Part shown: positions 6,224 to 12,410 of the stretch, piece after piece
How positions within the stretch are numbered: position 1 is the stretch's first letter
Layout of the letters: each line of letters begins with the position of its first letter
Assembly (NCBI GenBank): GCA_011046015.1
Contig: DSBO01000086.1
Location: 1-17,326 of the forward strand
Source of the DNA: Thioalkalivibrio sp.
GTDB lineage: Bacteria; Pseudomonadota; Gammaproteobacteria; SpSt-1174
Length of the DNA stretch: 17,326 nt
Direction of reading: 5' to 3'
The notes under the pieces: generated by a model
What the model was told of the DNA's origin: nothing
What the model saw: the letters and a program-made list of their open reading frames with translations, nothing else
Databases searched by the model: none
Made by a program: the position numbers and the translations under genes

Positions 6224-8380
6224 CTAGAACTTGCCGTAGTAGCCTTCCTTCAGTGCATCGAAGAGATTCGCGGCAGTATGCATCTCGCCGTCGTACTCGA
6301 TCTCCTCGTTGCCCTTGACCTCGAGCATGCTCCCGTCCTCGAGCCTGAAGCGGTAGATGGTGTTCTCGAGATCCTGCTCCTTCACCAGCACGCCCTGGAA
6401 GGCCTCCGGGTTGAAGCGGAAGGTGGTGCAGCCCTTCAGCCCGTTGTGATAGGCGTAGTGGTAGATGTCCTTGAAGTCCCCGTAGGCATAATCCGTCGGC
6501 ACGTTGGCCGTCTTGGAGATCGAGGAATCCACCCACTTCTGCGCCGCCGCCTGGATGTCGACATGCGACTTCGGCGTGATGTCCTCGGCGGTGATGAAGT
6601 AGTCCGGCAGCCTCGATGCCTCGCCCTCGCCATAGGGATGCGCCGCCGGGTTGACCAGCTCGCGGTAGGCGAGCAGCTCGAAGGAGAACACGTCGACCTT
6701 TTCCTTGGTCTTGCGGCCCTCGCGGATCACGTTGCGCGAATAGCAGTGCGCGAAGGACGGCTCGATCCCGTTGCTCGCGTTGTTGGCCAGCGACAGCGAG
6801 ATGGTGCCGGTGGGGGCAATGGAGGAATGGTGCGTGAAGCGCGCCCCGACCTCGGCCAGCTCCTTGACCAGATCCGGCGCCACCTCGGCCACCCGCTGCA
6901 TGTAGCGGCTGTAACGGGCGTGCAGCACCCTGCCCTTGATGGTATCGCCCACCTTGATGCCGTCGCGCTTCATTTCCGGGCGCTTGCGCAGCATCTCGGC
7001 GGTCACCACGAAGTCCTGGTCCATGATCGGCGCCGGGCCTTTTTCCTTCGCCAGTTCCAGGGCGGTCTCCCAGCCGGCCAGGGCCAGTTCGCGCGAGACA
7101 CGCTCGGTGAACTCCAGCGACAGCTTCTCGCCGTACTTCATGCGCAGCATGGTGAGCGTGGAGCCCAGCCCCAGGAACCCCATGCCGTGGCGGCGCTTGT
7201 GTTCGATCTCGTGGCGCTGCTGACCGAGCGGGAGACCGTTGATCTCCACCACGTTGTCCAGCATGCGGGTAAAGATCGACACCACCTGGCGGAACTCGTC
7301 CCAGTCGAAGCTCGCGTTCTCGGTGAAGGGGTCGCGCACGAACTTGGTGAGATTCACCGAGCCCAACAGGCAGGAACCGTAGGGCGGCAGCGGCTGCTCG
7401 CCACAGGGATTGGTGGCGCGGATGTTCTCGCAGAACCAGTTGTTGTTCATCTCGTTGACGGTGTCGATGAGGATGAATCCCGGCTCGGCGAAGTCGTAGG
7501 TGGAGGCCATGATCATGTCCCACAGCCGCTGGGCCTTGATGGTCTTGTAGACCTTGCAGGCCACCAGCCCTTCCTCGTTGGTGAGGTAGCGGCCCTGCTC
7601 CGGCCACTCGCGCCAGATCACCTGGCGGGGGTCGTTGAGGTCGAGTCCGTCGATCTCCACTTCCTTCTCGGTGACGGGGAAGGCCAGCGGCCAGTCGGCG
7701 TTCACCTCCACCGCCTCCATGAAATCGGCAGTGATGAGCAGCGACAGGTTGAACTGGCGCAGGCGCCCGTCCTCACGCTTGGCGCGGATGAAATCCTCCA
7801 CATCGGGGTGGCCGACGTCGAAGGTCGCCATCTGCGCACCGCGGCGCCCGCCGGCGCTGGAGACGGTGAAGCACATCTTGTCGTAGATATCCATGAACGA
7901 CAGCGGGCCGGAGGTGTAGGCGCCAGCGCCCGACACATAGGCGCCCTTGGGACGCAGGGTGGAGAATTCGTAGCCGATGCCGCAGCCGGCCTTCAGTGTG
8001 AGCCCCGCCTCGTGCACCTTGTTCAGGATGTCGTCCATCGAGTCGGCAATGGTGCCGGACACGGTGCAGTTGATGGTGGAGGTGGCAGGCTTGTGCTCCC
8101 AGGCACCGGCGTTGGAGGTGATGCGGCCGGCCGGGATCGCCCCGCGGCGCAGTGCCCAGGTGAACTTCTCGAACCACTCCTTGCGCTGGGCCTCGGTCTC
8201 CTCGACCTCGGCCAGGGCACGGGCCATGCGCTGGTAGGTGTCATCGATGGTCTGGTCGATGGCCACCCCGTCCTTGCGCTTGAGACGGTACTTCTTGTCC
8301 CAGATGTCTTCCGAGGCCGGCTGCATCGGAATCTCGGTGGCGGAATCGGTGCGGGTGTTCTTGAGCGAGTGCGCCTTCAT
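6224..8380 (-). CDS. nrdJa: Adenosylcobalamin-dependent (class II) ribonucleotide reductase, catalytic subunit NrdJa
   Basis: A 718-residue cytoplasmic enzyme that reduces ribonucleotides to deoxyribonucleotides using a cobalamin-generated thiyl radical, independent of oxygen. Key residues are visible: C105 in INCTVSG (one cysteine of the redox pair); N324-x-C326-x-E328 in NPCGEQPLPP (radical cysteine, Asn and Glu); and C337 eleven residues later (second cysteine of the pair), the same spacing as in well-studied class II enzymes. The glycyl/phosphate-loop signature PTGTISLSLANNASNG is also present. The C-terminal TSCPD/cysteine-tail domain is missing and is supplied by the separate gene at 5331-6038. 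ATG 8380 has AGAGGA upstream, slightly close; M19 (8326) is an alternative. Upstream lie a promoter and NrdR boxes. Confidence 0.95.
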   Translation of the reverse strand: MKAHSLKNTRTDSATEIPMQPASEDIWDKKYRLKRKDGVAIDQTIDDTYQRMARALAEVEETEAQRKEWFEKFTWALRRGAIPAGRITSNAGAWEHKPATSTINCTVSGTIADSMDDILNKVHEAGLTLKAGCGIGYEFSTLRPKGAYVSGAGAYTSGPLSFMDIYDKMCFTVSSAGGRRGAQMATFDVGHPDVEDFIRAKREDGRLRQFNLSLLITADFMEAVEVNADWPLAFPVTEKEVEIDGLDLNDPRQVIWREWPEQGRYLTNEEGLVACKVYKTIKAQRLWDMIMASTYDFAEPGFILIDTVNEMNNNWFCENIRATNPCGEQPLPPYGSCLLGSVNLTKFVRDPFTENASFDWDEFRQVVSIFTRMLDNVVEINGLPLGQQRHEIEHKRRHGMGFLGLGSTLTMLRMKYGEKLSLEFTERVSRELALAGWETALELAKEKGPAPIMDQDFVVTAEMLRKRPEMKRDGIKVGDTIKGRVLHARYSRYMQRVAEVAPDLVKELAEVGARFTHHSSIAPTGTISLSLANNASNGIEPSFAHCYSRNVIREGRKTKEKVDVFSFELLAYRELVNPAAHPYGEGEASRLPDYFITAEDITPKSHVDIQAAAQKWVDSSISKTANVPTDYAYGDFKDIYHYAYHNGLKGCTTFRFNPEAFQGVLVKEQDLENTIYRFRLEDGSMLEVKGNEEIEYDGEMHTAANLFDALKEGYYGKF

Positions 8381-8500
8381 AGTCCTCTGCGTTCCTGTGG
8401 TGTTCTTTTTAGTAATGGTGCGGGGTGCGCGACCGGTGAGGCGGCAGTGGCGTTGGGGTCACCCCGGGGACCGCGAATGCGGGAGCCATAAAACTAAAAC

Positions 8501-8516
8501 AACAATATCTTGTATT
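8501..8516 (-). promoter_or_regulatory. NrdR box 1 (overlapping the predicted nrdJa transcription start)
   Basis: The 16-base near-palindrome AACAATATCTTGTATT matches the NrdR operator pattern ACAcwAtATmTwGTGt. NrdR is the ATP/dATP-sensing repressor of ribonucleotide reductase genes. The box sits directly after the predicted -10 element, so binding would block initiation. Confidence 0.7.
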
Positions 8517-8522
8517 CAAGCT

Positions 8523-8550
8523 TTTTTAGACGCTAGAATCCAGAACGCAA
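8523..8550 (-). promoter_or_regulatory. Likely nrdJa promoter
   Basis: On the minus strand TTGCGT (8550-8545) and TAAAAA (8528-8523) are 16 bases apart, in an AT-rich patch unlike the surrounding GC-rich DNA. The start point would fall about at 8516, in NrdR box 1, giving a leader of about 135 bases. Confidence 0.4.
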
Positions 8551-8645
8551 GGAGAATTTTAACAAACATCGCAGAAACAGTAACTTAGGAAATACCACCC
8601 GTGTAAGCGGGGCATATTAGCGGCTCCTAACACGAATTTGCTGAC

Positions 8646-8661
8646 CACAACATCTTGTGTT
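8646..8661 (-). promoter_or_regulatory. NrdR box 2 (distal)
   Basis: CACAACATCTTGTGTT is a strong match to the NrdR operator palindrome. It lies 145 bases from box 1, much further than the usual tandem spacing of about three helical turns. It may work through looping or serve another start site. Confidence 0.65.
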
Positions 8662-8674
8662 CAGCGATTCAACA

Positions 8675-8713
8675 GGTTTTCCACAGATTACCCACCGGGT
8701 GCGGTGGAAAACC
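8675..8713. repeat. Inverted repeat containing a DnaA-box-like half
   Basis: Perfect 10-base arms GGTTTTCCAC (8675-8684) and GTGGAAAACC (8704-8713) are separated by 19 bases that themselves contain a short ACCC/GGGT pair. The left arm includes TTTTCCACA (8677-8685), which fits the DnaA box pattern TTWTNCACA. It lies 14 bases beyond NrdR box 2. Confidence 0.6.
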
Positions 8714-8803
8714 CGACGGGCGCGGGCCGCCGCGCCAGGCCCGTCCAGCCGTGACGGGCGGGAAATCGATCAAAAAACAACCAGCCGATGGAGGCCTCAC
8801 CCG

Positions 8804-9142
8804 ATGTCATACTCTCCCCTGCGCCACCTCCGGCAGCTCGGCCCCCTGCGCCTGCTCCTCCTGCTGACTGGCCTCGTGACCGTGCTGCTGCGCTCGGCCG
8901 CGAACGCCCCCGTCAGCCTCGAGGGCTGGGCCTTCGTCCACACCATCCTGATTCCGGTGGTAGCGCCCATCGTGCTGGTGCTGTTGCTGCTGGACGCCCT
9001 GATGTCGCGGGTATTCCTGAGCGCGGCCGACGACCCTGCAGCGCGCTCGCGTCTGCGCACCATTCTCTATACGAACCTGGCGGGCGCCGCGATCCTGCTC
9101 ATCGTCTGGACGCCCTTCATGCTGGCGCTGCGCCAGCCCTGA
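8804..9142 (+). CDS. Small inner-membrane protein, three predicted helices
   Basis: A 112-residue protein starting at ATG 8804, with GGAGG nine bases upstream. Three hydrophobic segments are visible: about 14-30 (PLRLLLLLTGLVTVLL), 44-66 (HTILIPVVAPIVLVLLLLDA) and 87-108 (NLAGAAILLIVWTPFML). A short charged loop, SAADDPAARSRLR, lies between the second and third. A positively charged N-terminus suggests an N-in topology. I do not recognise a family. It is transcribed away from nrdJa and ends at the hairpin terminator 9171-9193. Nothing in the sequence points to a function. Confidence 0.7.
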   Translation: MSYSPLRHLRQLGPLRLLLLLTGLVTVLLRSAANAPVSLEGWAFVHTILIPVVAPIVLVLLLLDALMSRVFLSAADDPAARSRLRTILYTNLAGAAILLIVWTPFMLALRQP

Positions 9143-9170
9143 CGGGCGTGGCCGGGCGACAGGCACAAGA

Positions 9171-9193
9171 AAGCCCCGCCTGAGGCGGGGCTT
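9171..9193. terminator. Bidirectional Rho-independent terminator
   Basis: AAGCCCCGCC and GGCGGGGCTT flank a three-base loop, with a short A/T run on each side. It lies between the plus-strand membrane gene (stop 9142) and the minus-strand small exported protein gene (stop 9221), and can end both transcripts. The stem core is the same as in the other two terminators of this locus. Confidence 0.8.
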
Positions 9194-9220
9194 TGATTGG
9201 TGGGCAACGACCGCCAACGG

Positions 9221-9553
9221 CTATCGTGAGGCACCACCCCGGGTCACATTGCCGCCACCCATCACGGCACTACCGACACTGCCACCACGCACCGCGTCAG
9301 CGGAACCACCCCCCATGGCGGTGACGAGCGCGTCACTGTCGTCATCCAGGAAGCGGTTCACCGAGTCGGCAGCGGCACCATACTGCACGAAAGCGATGAA
9401 GGCATCGCTGTCATCGCCCAGGGTGTCGATGCGGGTGTTGTGGATGTCGTTCGGCATGTTCGCGTGACCCTCGCCCCAGATACTGTTGTGATCGGCCATG
9501 GCGGCAGTCGAAGCGAATACGGAAGCAAGCAAGATGGCAGAAGCAAGTTTCAT
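9221..9553 (-). CDS. Small exported acidic protein, DHNSIWGEG family, copy 1
   Basis: A 110-residue protein with a Sec signal peptide cleaved probably after AMA (residue 20). The mature part opens with DHNSIWGEG-ANM-NDIHNTRIDT, almost identical in all three copies. It contains two Asp-rich boxes (GDDSDAF and DDDSDAL) and the segment ADSVNRFLDDDSD, and ends in a Gly/Ser-rich low-complexity tail closing with VTRGGASR. There are no cysteines and no known domain. The ribosome site is very strong (AAGGAGGG, 7 bases before ATG 9553). This is the most divergent copy (GAAADSV for GDGADSV; longer tail). It is preceded by its own leader and CRP-type site and followed by a terminator. It has no adjacent barrel gene. 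Function is unknown. Confidence 0.85.
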   Translation of the reverse strand: MKLASAILLASVFASTAAMADHNSIWGEGHANMPNDIHNTRIDTLGDDSDAFIAFVQYGAAADSVNRFLDDDSDALVTAMGGGSADAVRGGSVGSAVMGGGNVTRGGASR

Positions 9554-9570
9554 CGGAGCACCCTCCTTCA

Positions 9571-9612
9571 GATAGTCGTCATCATTGCCTTCTGGTTGGA
9601 CCTCTCGGGTCC
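9571..9612 (-). other. Conserved leader element of copy 1 (hairpin plus coding-like segment)
   Basis: The minus-strand hairpin GGACC-loop-GGTCC (9598-9612) is directly followed by a segment that can be read Q-P-E-G-N-D-D-D-Y. It is homologous to the leaders of copies 2 and 3. Here the frame continues into the main gene instead of ending at a stop. Confidence 0.5.
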
Positions 9613-9694
9613 CGCACAGTAGACGACTTACTCGCGGCTCTCTCCACCGGAATTTGCAGCAGAATGCGAATCATCAATCGCTCCTGCCCCAGGT

Positions 9695-9710
9695 CGTGAA
9701 TCACTTCACA
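9695..9710 (-). promoter_or_regulatory. CRP-type operator upstream of copy 1
   Basis: TGTGA-AGTGAT-TCACG on the minus strand has nine of ten consensus bases of the CRP/Vfr/Clp palindrome TGTGA-N6-TCACA. Its centre is about 149 bases before the start codon. Confidence 0.65.
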
Positions 9711-9758
9711 TGTCGGCCGCCGCAATGGGCGGCACGCGCGCAATCATGCTGTGCACAC

Positions 9759-9790
9759 AAAAAAATGCCCCGCCAGTGGCGGGGCATTTC
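9759..9790 (-). terminator. Rho-independent terminator of copy 2
   Basis: A long stem (AAATGCCCCGCCA with its complement) is followed on the minus strand by a run of seven T. It ends 25 bases after the copy 2 stop and separates it from copy 1. Confidence 0.9.
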
Positions 9791-9814
9791 CTTCAGCAGA
9801 AAACCGAAAGTGAT

Positions 9815-10144
9815 TTAGCGGGCGGAACCACCGCGAGTCACGTCGCTGCCACCGTTCGAGGAACCACCGCGCTGGGTATCCACCGAGCCACCACCCATGG
9901 CGGTGACCAGCGAATCGCTGTCGTCATCCAGGAAGCGGTTCACGGAGTCGGCACCGTCACCGTAGCGAACGAAATCGGCAAAGGCATCACCGTCGTCATC
10001 CATGGTGTCGATACGGGTGTTGTGGATGTCATTCTGCATGTTGGCAGTGCCTTCACCCCAGATGCTGTTATGGTCAGCCATGGCGGCGGAACCGGCGAAC
10101 AGGGAAGCAAGCAGGGCAGTAGCAGCGAAAGTCTTGAGTTTCAT
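9815..10144 (-). CDS. Small exported acidic protein, DHNSIWGEG family, copy 2
   Basis: A 109-residue protein with a signal peptide cleaved after SAAMA (residue 23). The mature part begins DHNSIWGEGTANM, then NDIHNTRIDTMDDDGDAF. The middle has VRYGDGADSVNRF and LDDDSDSLVTAMGGG, and a Gly/Ser tail ends DVTRGGSAR. AGGAG lies 9 bases before ATG 10144. It follows the intact beta-barrel gene by about 250 bases, but a CRP-type operator in that gap suggests separate transcription. Compared with copy 3 it differs mainly in the signal peptide and tail. The acidic boxes resemble divalent-cation-binding loops, but no canonical EF-hand spacing is present. Function is unknown; periplasmic or extracellular location is predicted. 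Confidence 0.88.
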   Translation of the reverse strand: MKLKTFAATALLASLFAGSAAMADHNSIWGEGTANMQNDIHNTRIDTMDDDGDAFADFVRYGDGADSVNRFLDDDSDSLVTAMGGGSVDTQRGGSSNGGSDVTRGGSAR

Positions 10145-10165
10145 CAGAAACGTCTCCTAAAGGTC

Positions 10166-10212
10166 TTAATAGTAATAATCGTTGCCTGTTGGATAACCCC
10201 CTCAACGGGGTT
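10166..10212 (-). other. Conserved leader element of copy 2 (hairpin plus coding-like segment)
   Basis: The hairpin AACCCC-loop-GGGGTT (10195-10212) is followed by codons for G-Y-P-T-G-N-D-Y-Y-Y and a TAA at 10166-10168. An in-frame TGA at 10202-10204 lies one codon before this segment, so it has no start codon of its own. It is homologous to the copy 3 leader. Confidence 0.55.
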
Positions 10213-10281
10213 ACGTGAATAGACAGCTCTCAGCCTGAGGGTTCAATCAAATAACCCGGATTCGCGCTGAATGACACCGAT

Positions 10282-10297
10282 TGTGAAGCAGCTCACA
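10282..10297 (-). promoter_or_regulatory. CRP-type operator upstream of copy 2
   Basis: TGTGA-GCTGCT-TCACA on the minus strand has all ten consensus bases. Its centre is about 145 bases before the start codon, close to the distance in the other two copies. Confidence 0.75.
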
Positions 10298-10394
10298 TAG
10301 AAACAAGACTTTAGACAGACATCCAAACAAGTCCGCCAATAACGTACGAAGCGGCACCTGCCTACAGGATCCCAGTACTCGCGGCCACGCCGAG

Positions 10395-11639
10395 CTAGAA
10401 CCGCCCGCCCACCGACACGCGCAGCTGATGTCGCGCAAAATCAAATCCCGTTTCGTTTGAATCGCGCTGTAGACGACGAGCATCGAGGCTACCCATGATC
10501 GAGCGCGTGAACGCGCGCGTCACGCCCACACCGATGTCGTAGTAGTCATCCGTAATCGCGCTTTGCTGGTAGTCGGCCTGCCCATAGGATGCAGAGAACG
10601 TCCCGAACACGACATCGGTATAACGCTGGCGCCACTGCGCGCTGATCTGGCGGTAGAGATAACCTGGTGAGCCCGGCAGGGTCGTCTCCTCCAGCGAGTG
10701 CGCGAGCGCGAGTCGCAGGTGGCTGTCATCGGATATGAACCAGTCGAGACTGCCCTGGTAGTCCGGCTCACGCACGGTATCGAAACGCGCATCGTCATAG
10801 TTCTGTGTCAGGTAACCGAGCATCAGCTCCGCCTTGAGGGCCTTGCCGAAATCCGCCCTGCCGCCCACGCCAAACCGATACCCCGAGGAACTACGTTCGT
10901 ACAGTGCATCATCGAAGGTGAGGTCGTATTCGCGCACGTCGGTACGTAGCTGCGTGAAGAAACTCCATTGCTCGGTATGCGCATAATTGACGCGCACCCC
11001 GAGCGACGATTCGTCACGGTCGCGGTCATTGTTGAATATCTCGACCAGTCCAGCCGGCGTGTTGCGGTAATCGTAGGAAGTGAGGCTGCCGGCCAGCGTG
11101 ACCGCGTAATTACCGGCTGACTGCCGGATACCGGCATTGACGCCCTGCTTGTAGTAGATCGTTGGTTCGTCGCCGCTGACCGAGTCGATGGAACCGCGGG
11201 CCTCGTGGTTACGCGCGTAGGAAAACCCGCCGAACAGGTTGCCGCTCTCGCTCAGATCGTAACGCCCGGAAAGGCTCGTCCAGTAGTCGGTAGTGTCTTC
11301 CGATCCATAGTCGGCGTAACGCGCCAGCGTCGTGCCCGCCCCTGCCTGCAGCGCATGGCGCTCCCACTGGGTCGCCAGACGCGCGGCCAGGGTGGCGAGC
11401 AACACGCGATCGCTCAGCTCGCCGTCTTCGGTCGCGAAGATATTGTCATCGTATTCGTACCCCAGGTTGAACGTGGGTGAGAACTCGACCTGATCGAAAA
11501 CAGTCTCGTCTTCCGTAAGATCGCGCAGTGGCGCCGGGGTGGCATGCTCCGCCATGGCCGGCGCACACACAAGGCTCGTAATCAGGCCGGCACAGATCCC
11601 GGCAGAGACACGCCGCCTGATATGTGTACTGGACTTCAT
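10395..11639 (-). CDS. Outer-membrane beta-barrel protein, BBP2 (putative beta-barrel porin 2) type
   Basis: A 414-residue protein with AAGGA 10 bases before ATG 11639. A long signal peptide (RRR then a hydrophobic core, cleavage after APAMA near residue 30) is followed by F-N-L-G-Y-E-Y-D-D-N-I-F-A-T, the typical first strand of BBP2-type barrels. Many alternating amphipathic strands rich in Tyr, Asp and Arg follow. The last residue is Phe (VSVGGRF), the BAM recognition signal. Expected role: an outer-membrane barrel, often linked to export of polysaccharide or other polymers; its cargo is not known. It is flanked by two copies of the small exported proteins, and a decayed second copy lies at 12411-13086. 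The 240-base upstream gap lacks the CRP-type operator seen before the small genes. Confidence 0.85.
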   Translation of the reverse strand: MKSSTHIRRRVSAGICAGLITSLVCAPAMAEHATPAPLRDLTEDETVFDQVEFSPTFNLGYEYDDNIFATEDGELSDRVLLATLAARLATQWERHALQAGAGTTLARYADYGSEDTTDYWTSLSGRYDLSESGNLFGGFSYARNHEARGSIDSVSGDEPTIYYKQGVNAGIRQSAGNYAVTLAGSLTSYDYRNTPAGLVEIFNNDRDRDESSLGVRVNYAHTEQWSFFTQLRTDVREYDLTFDDALYERSSSGYRFGVGGRADFGKALKAELMLGYLTQNYDDARFDTVREPDYQGSLDWFISDDSHLRLALAHSLEETTLPGSPGYLYRQISAQWRQRYTDVVFGTFSASYGQADYQQSAITDDYYDIGVGVTRAFTRSIMGSLDARRLQRDSNETGFDFARHQLRVSVGGRF

Positions 11640-11821
11640 CGCATCATCATCCTTTGGCCGTTGGGGCAGAGAGCAGGATGGCCGTTAAGGGCCCTGCGCG
11701 CCACGACGCAGATCAAGCAAATCGGCCGGGACGCTACTGCACGAGTGTAGCGCCTGCGCGATTTCCTGTGCAGACAGGTTCCGGTCGACAGGCGGACCCT
11801 CCCGCGGCCGGGCGAGTGGGC

Positions 11822-11847
11822 AAAAAAAGCCCCGCCAAAGGCGGGGC
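11822..11847 (-). terminator. Rho-independent terminator of copy 3
   Basis: GCCCCGCC and GGCGGGGC enclose a three-base loop, followed on the minus strand by seven T. It lies 31 bases after the copy 3 stop and separates it from the barrel gene. Confidence 0.9.
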
Positions 11848-11877
11848 ACCACACTCGGAGAAGTCTGTGACTCGGGC

Positions 11878-12198
11878 TTAACGCGCGGAACCACCGCGGG
11901 TGACGTCGCTACCGCCCGTGGCGGAAGCAGAGCCGCGCGCGGTGTCGGTCCCACCACCCATGGCGGTGACCAGCGAATCGCTGTCGTCATCCAGGAAACG
12001 GTTCACGGAATCGGCGCCGTCACCGTACTGCACGAAGTCGAGGAACGCGTCGCTGTCGTCGTCCATCGTGTCGATACGGGTGTTGTGGATGTCGTTGGGC
12101 ATGTTGGCGGTGCCTTCACCCCAGATACTGTTGTGATCGGCCATGGCAGCGGTCGAAGCGAACAGGGAAGCAAGCAGAGCAGCAGTAGCAAGTTTCAT
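11878..12198 (-). CDS. Small exported acidic protein, DHNSIWGEG family, copy 3
   Basis: A 106-residue protein with a signal peptide cleaved after AMA (residue 20). The mature protein begins DHNSIWGEGTANMPND, continues IHNTRIDTMDDDSDAF, then VQYGDGADSVNRF and LDDDSDSLVTAMGGG, and ends in a Gly/Ser/Thr tail with DVTRGGSAR. GGAG lies 7 bases before ATG 12198. This copy shares features with both others (signal peptide like copy 1, acidic boxes like copy 2) and may be closest to the ancestral form. Upstream are the leader element, a CRP-type operator and then the decayed barrel gene, the same order as copy 2 behind the intact barrel. No cysteines, no known domain, function unknown. Confidence 0.88.
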   Translation of the reverse strand: MKLATAALLASLFASTAAMADHNSIWGEGTANMPNDIHNTRIDTMDDDSDAFLDFVQYGDGADSVNRFLDDDSDSLVTAMGGGTDTARGSASATGGSDVTRGGSAR

Positions 12199-12215
12199 AT
12201 GTGATCTCCACAGGT

Positions 12216-12257
12216 TTAGTAATCGTAGTAATTACCTTCTGGATACCCCGTTGGGGT
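12216..12257 (-). other. Conserved leader element of copy 3 (hairpin plus end of a possible upstream ORF)
   Basis: The hairpin ACCCC-loop-GGGGT (12245-12257) is followed by codons for G-Y-P-E-G-N-Y-Y-D-Y and TAA (12216-12218). Only here is the segment the end of an open frame with an ATG (12284), which would make a 22-residue leader peptide ending 17 bases before the main start. The ribosome site before ATG 12284 is weak. Confidence 0.5.
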
Positions 12258-12329
12258 CGGAGAGATAGACGCCTGCCCCGCCATCAGGTTCCGGTGCAAA
12301 CTAACTGACTGCCTGCGGAGTGGCGCAAA

Positions 12330-12345
12330 TGTGAATACCCTCACA
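12330..12345 (-). promoter_or_regulatory. CRP-type operator upstream of copy 3
   Basis: TGTGA-GGGTAT-TCACA on the minus strand has all ten consensus bases. Its centre is about 139 bases before the start codon. Confidence 0.75.
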
Positions 12346-12410
12346 AAACAAACTGGTATTAGACGGACGTTCCATCGACTCGTGCAGCGACGAACCACGG
12401 CCACCGCGGG

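Larger units (their letters stand above)
8551..8803. other. Intergenic region between nrdJa and the plus-strand membrane-protein gene
   Basis: No gene is seen in 8381-8803. Apart from the NrdR boxes, the nrdJa promoter and the inverted repeat listed separately, it holds an AT-rich stretch (about 8485-8600) and no recognisable riboswitch. It must also contain the promoter of the plus-strand gene at 8804, which I could not place with confidence. Confidence 0.5.

Noticed and set aside
8445..8451. GCCACTG on the minus strand upstream of the B12-dependent reductase, suggesting a cobalamin riboswitch
   Set aside because: Only this short piece matches; the B12 box and other conserved paired elements are absent. 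NrdR boxes explain the regulation.
6122..8491. A plus-strand open frame of 789 codons
   Set aside because: It is antisense to nrdJa along nearly its whole length. nrdJa has all class II reductase active-site residues, and the antisense product is low-complexity.
11864..11880. TGTGA upstream of the barrel gene as a CRP-type site
   Set aside because: Only one half-site is present; the second half does not match TCACA.
9171..12345. Repeated elements as a CRISPR array or transposon
   Set aside because: The repeats are paralogous genes with their control regions; there are no regular short repeats and spacers, no terminal inverted repeats and no transposase.
12284..12404. Upstream extension of the copy 3 leader ORF to a start near 12404
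   Set aside because: The extended frame runs through the CRP-type operator and the probable promoter, so it would not be transcribed from it. Only the part from 12284 is considered.
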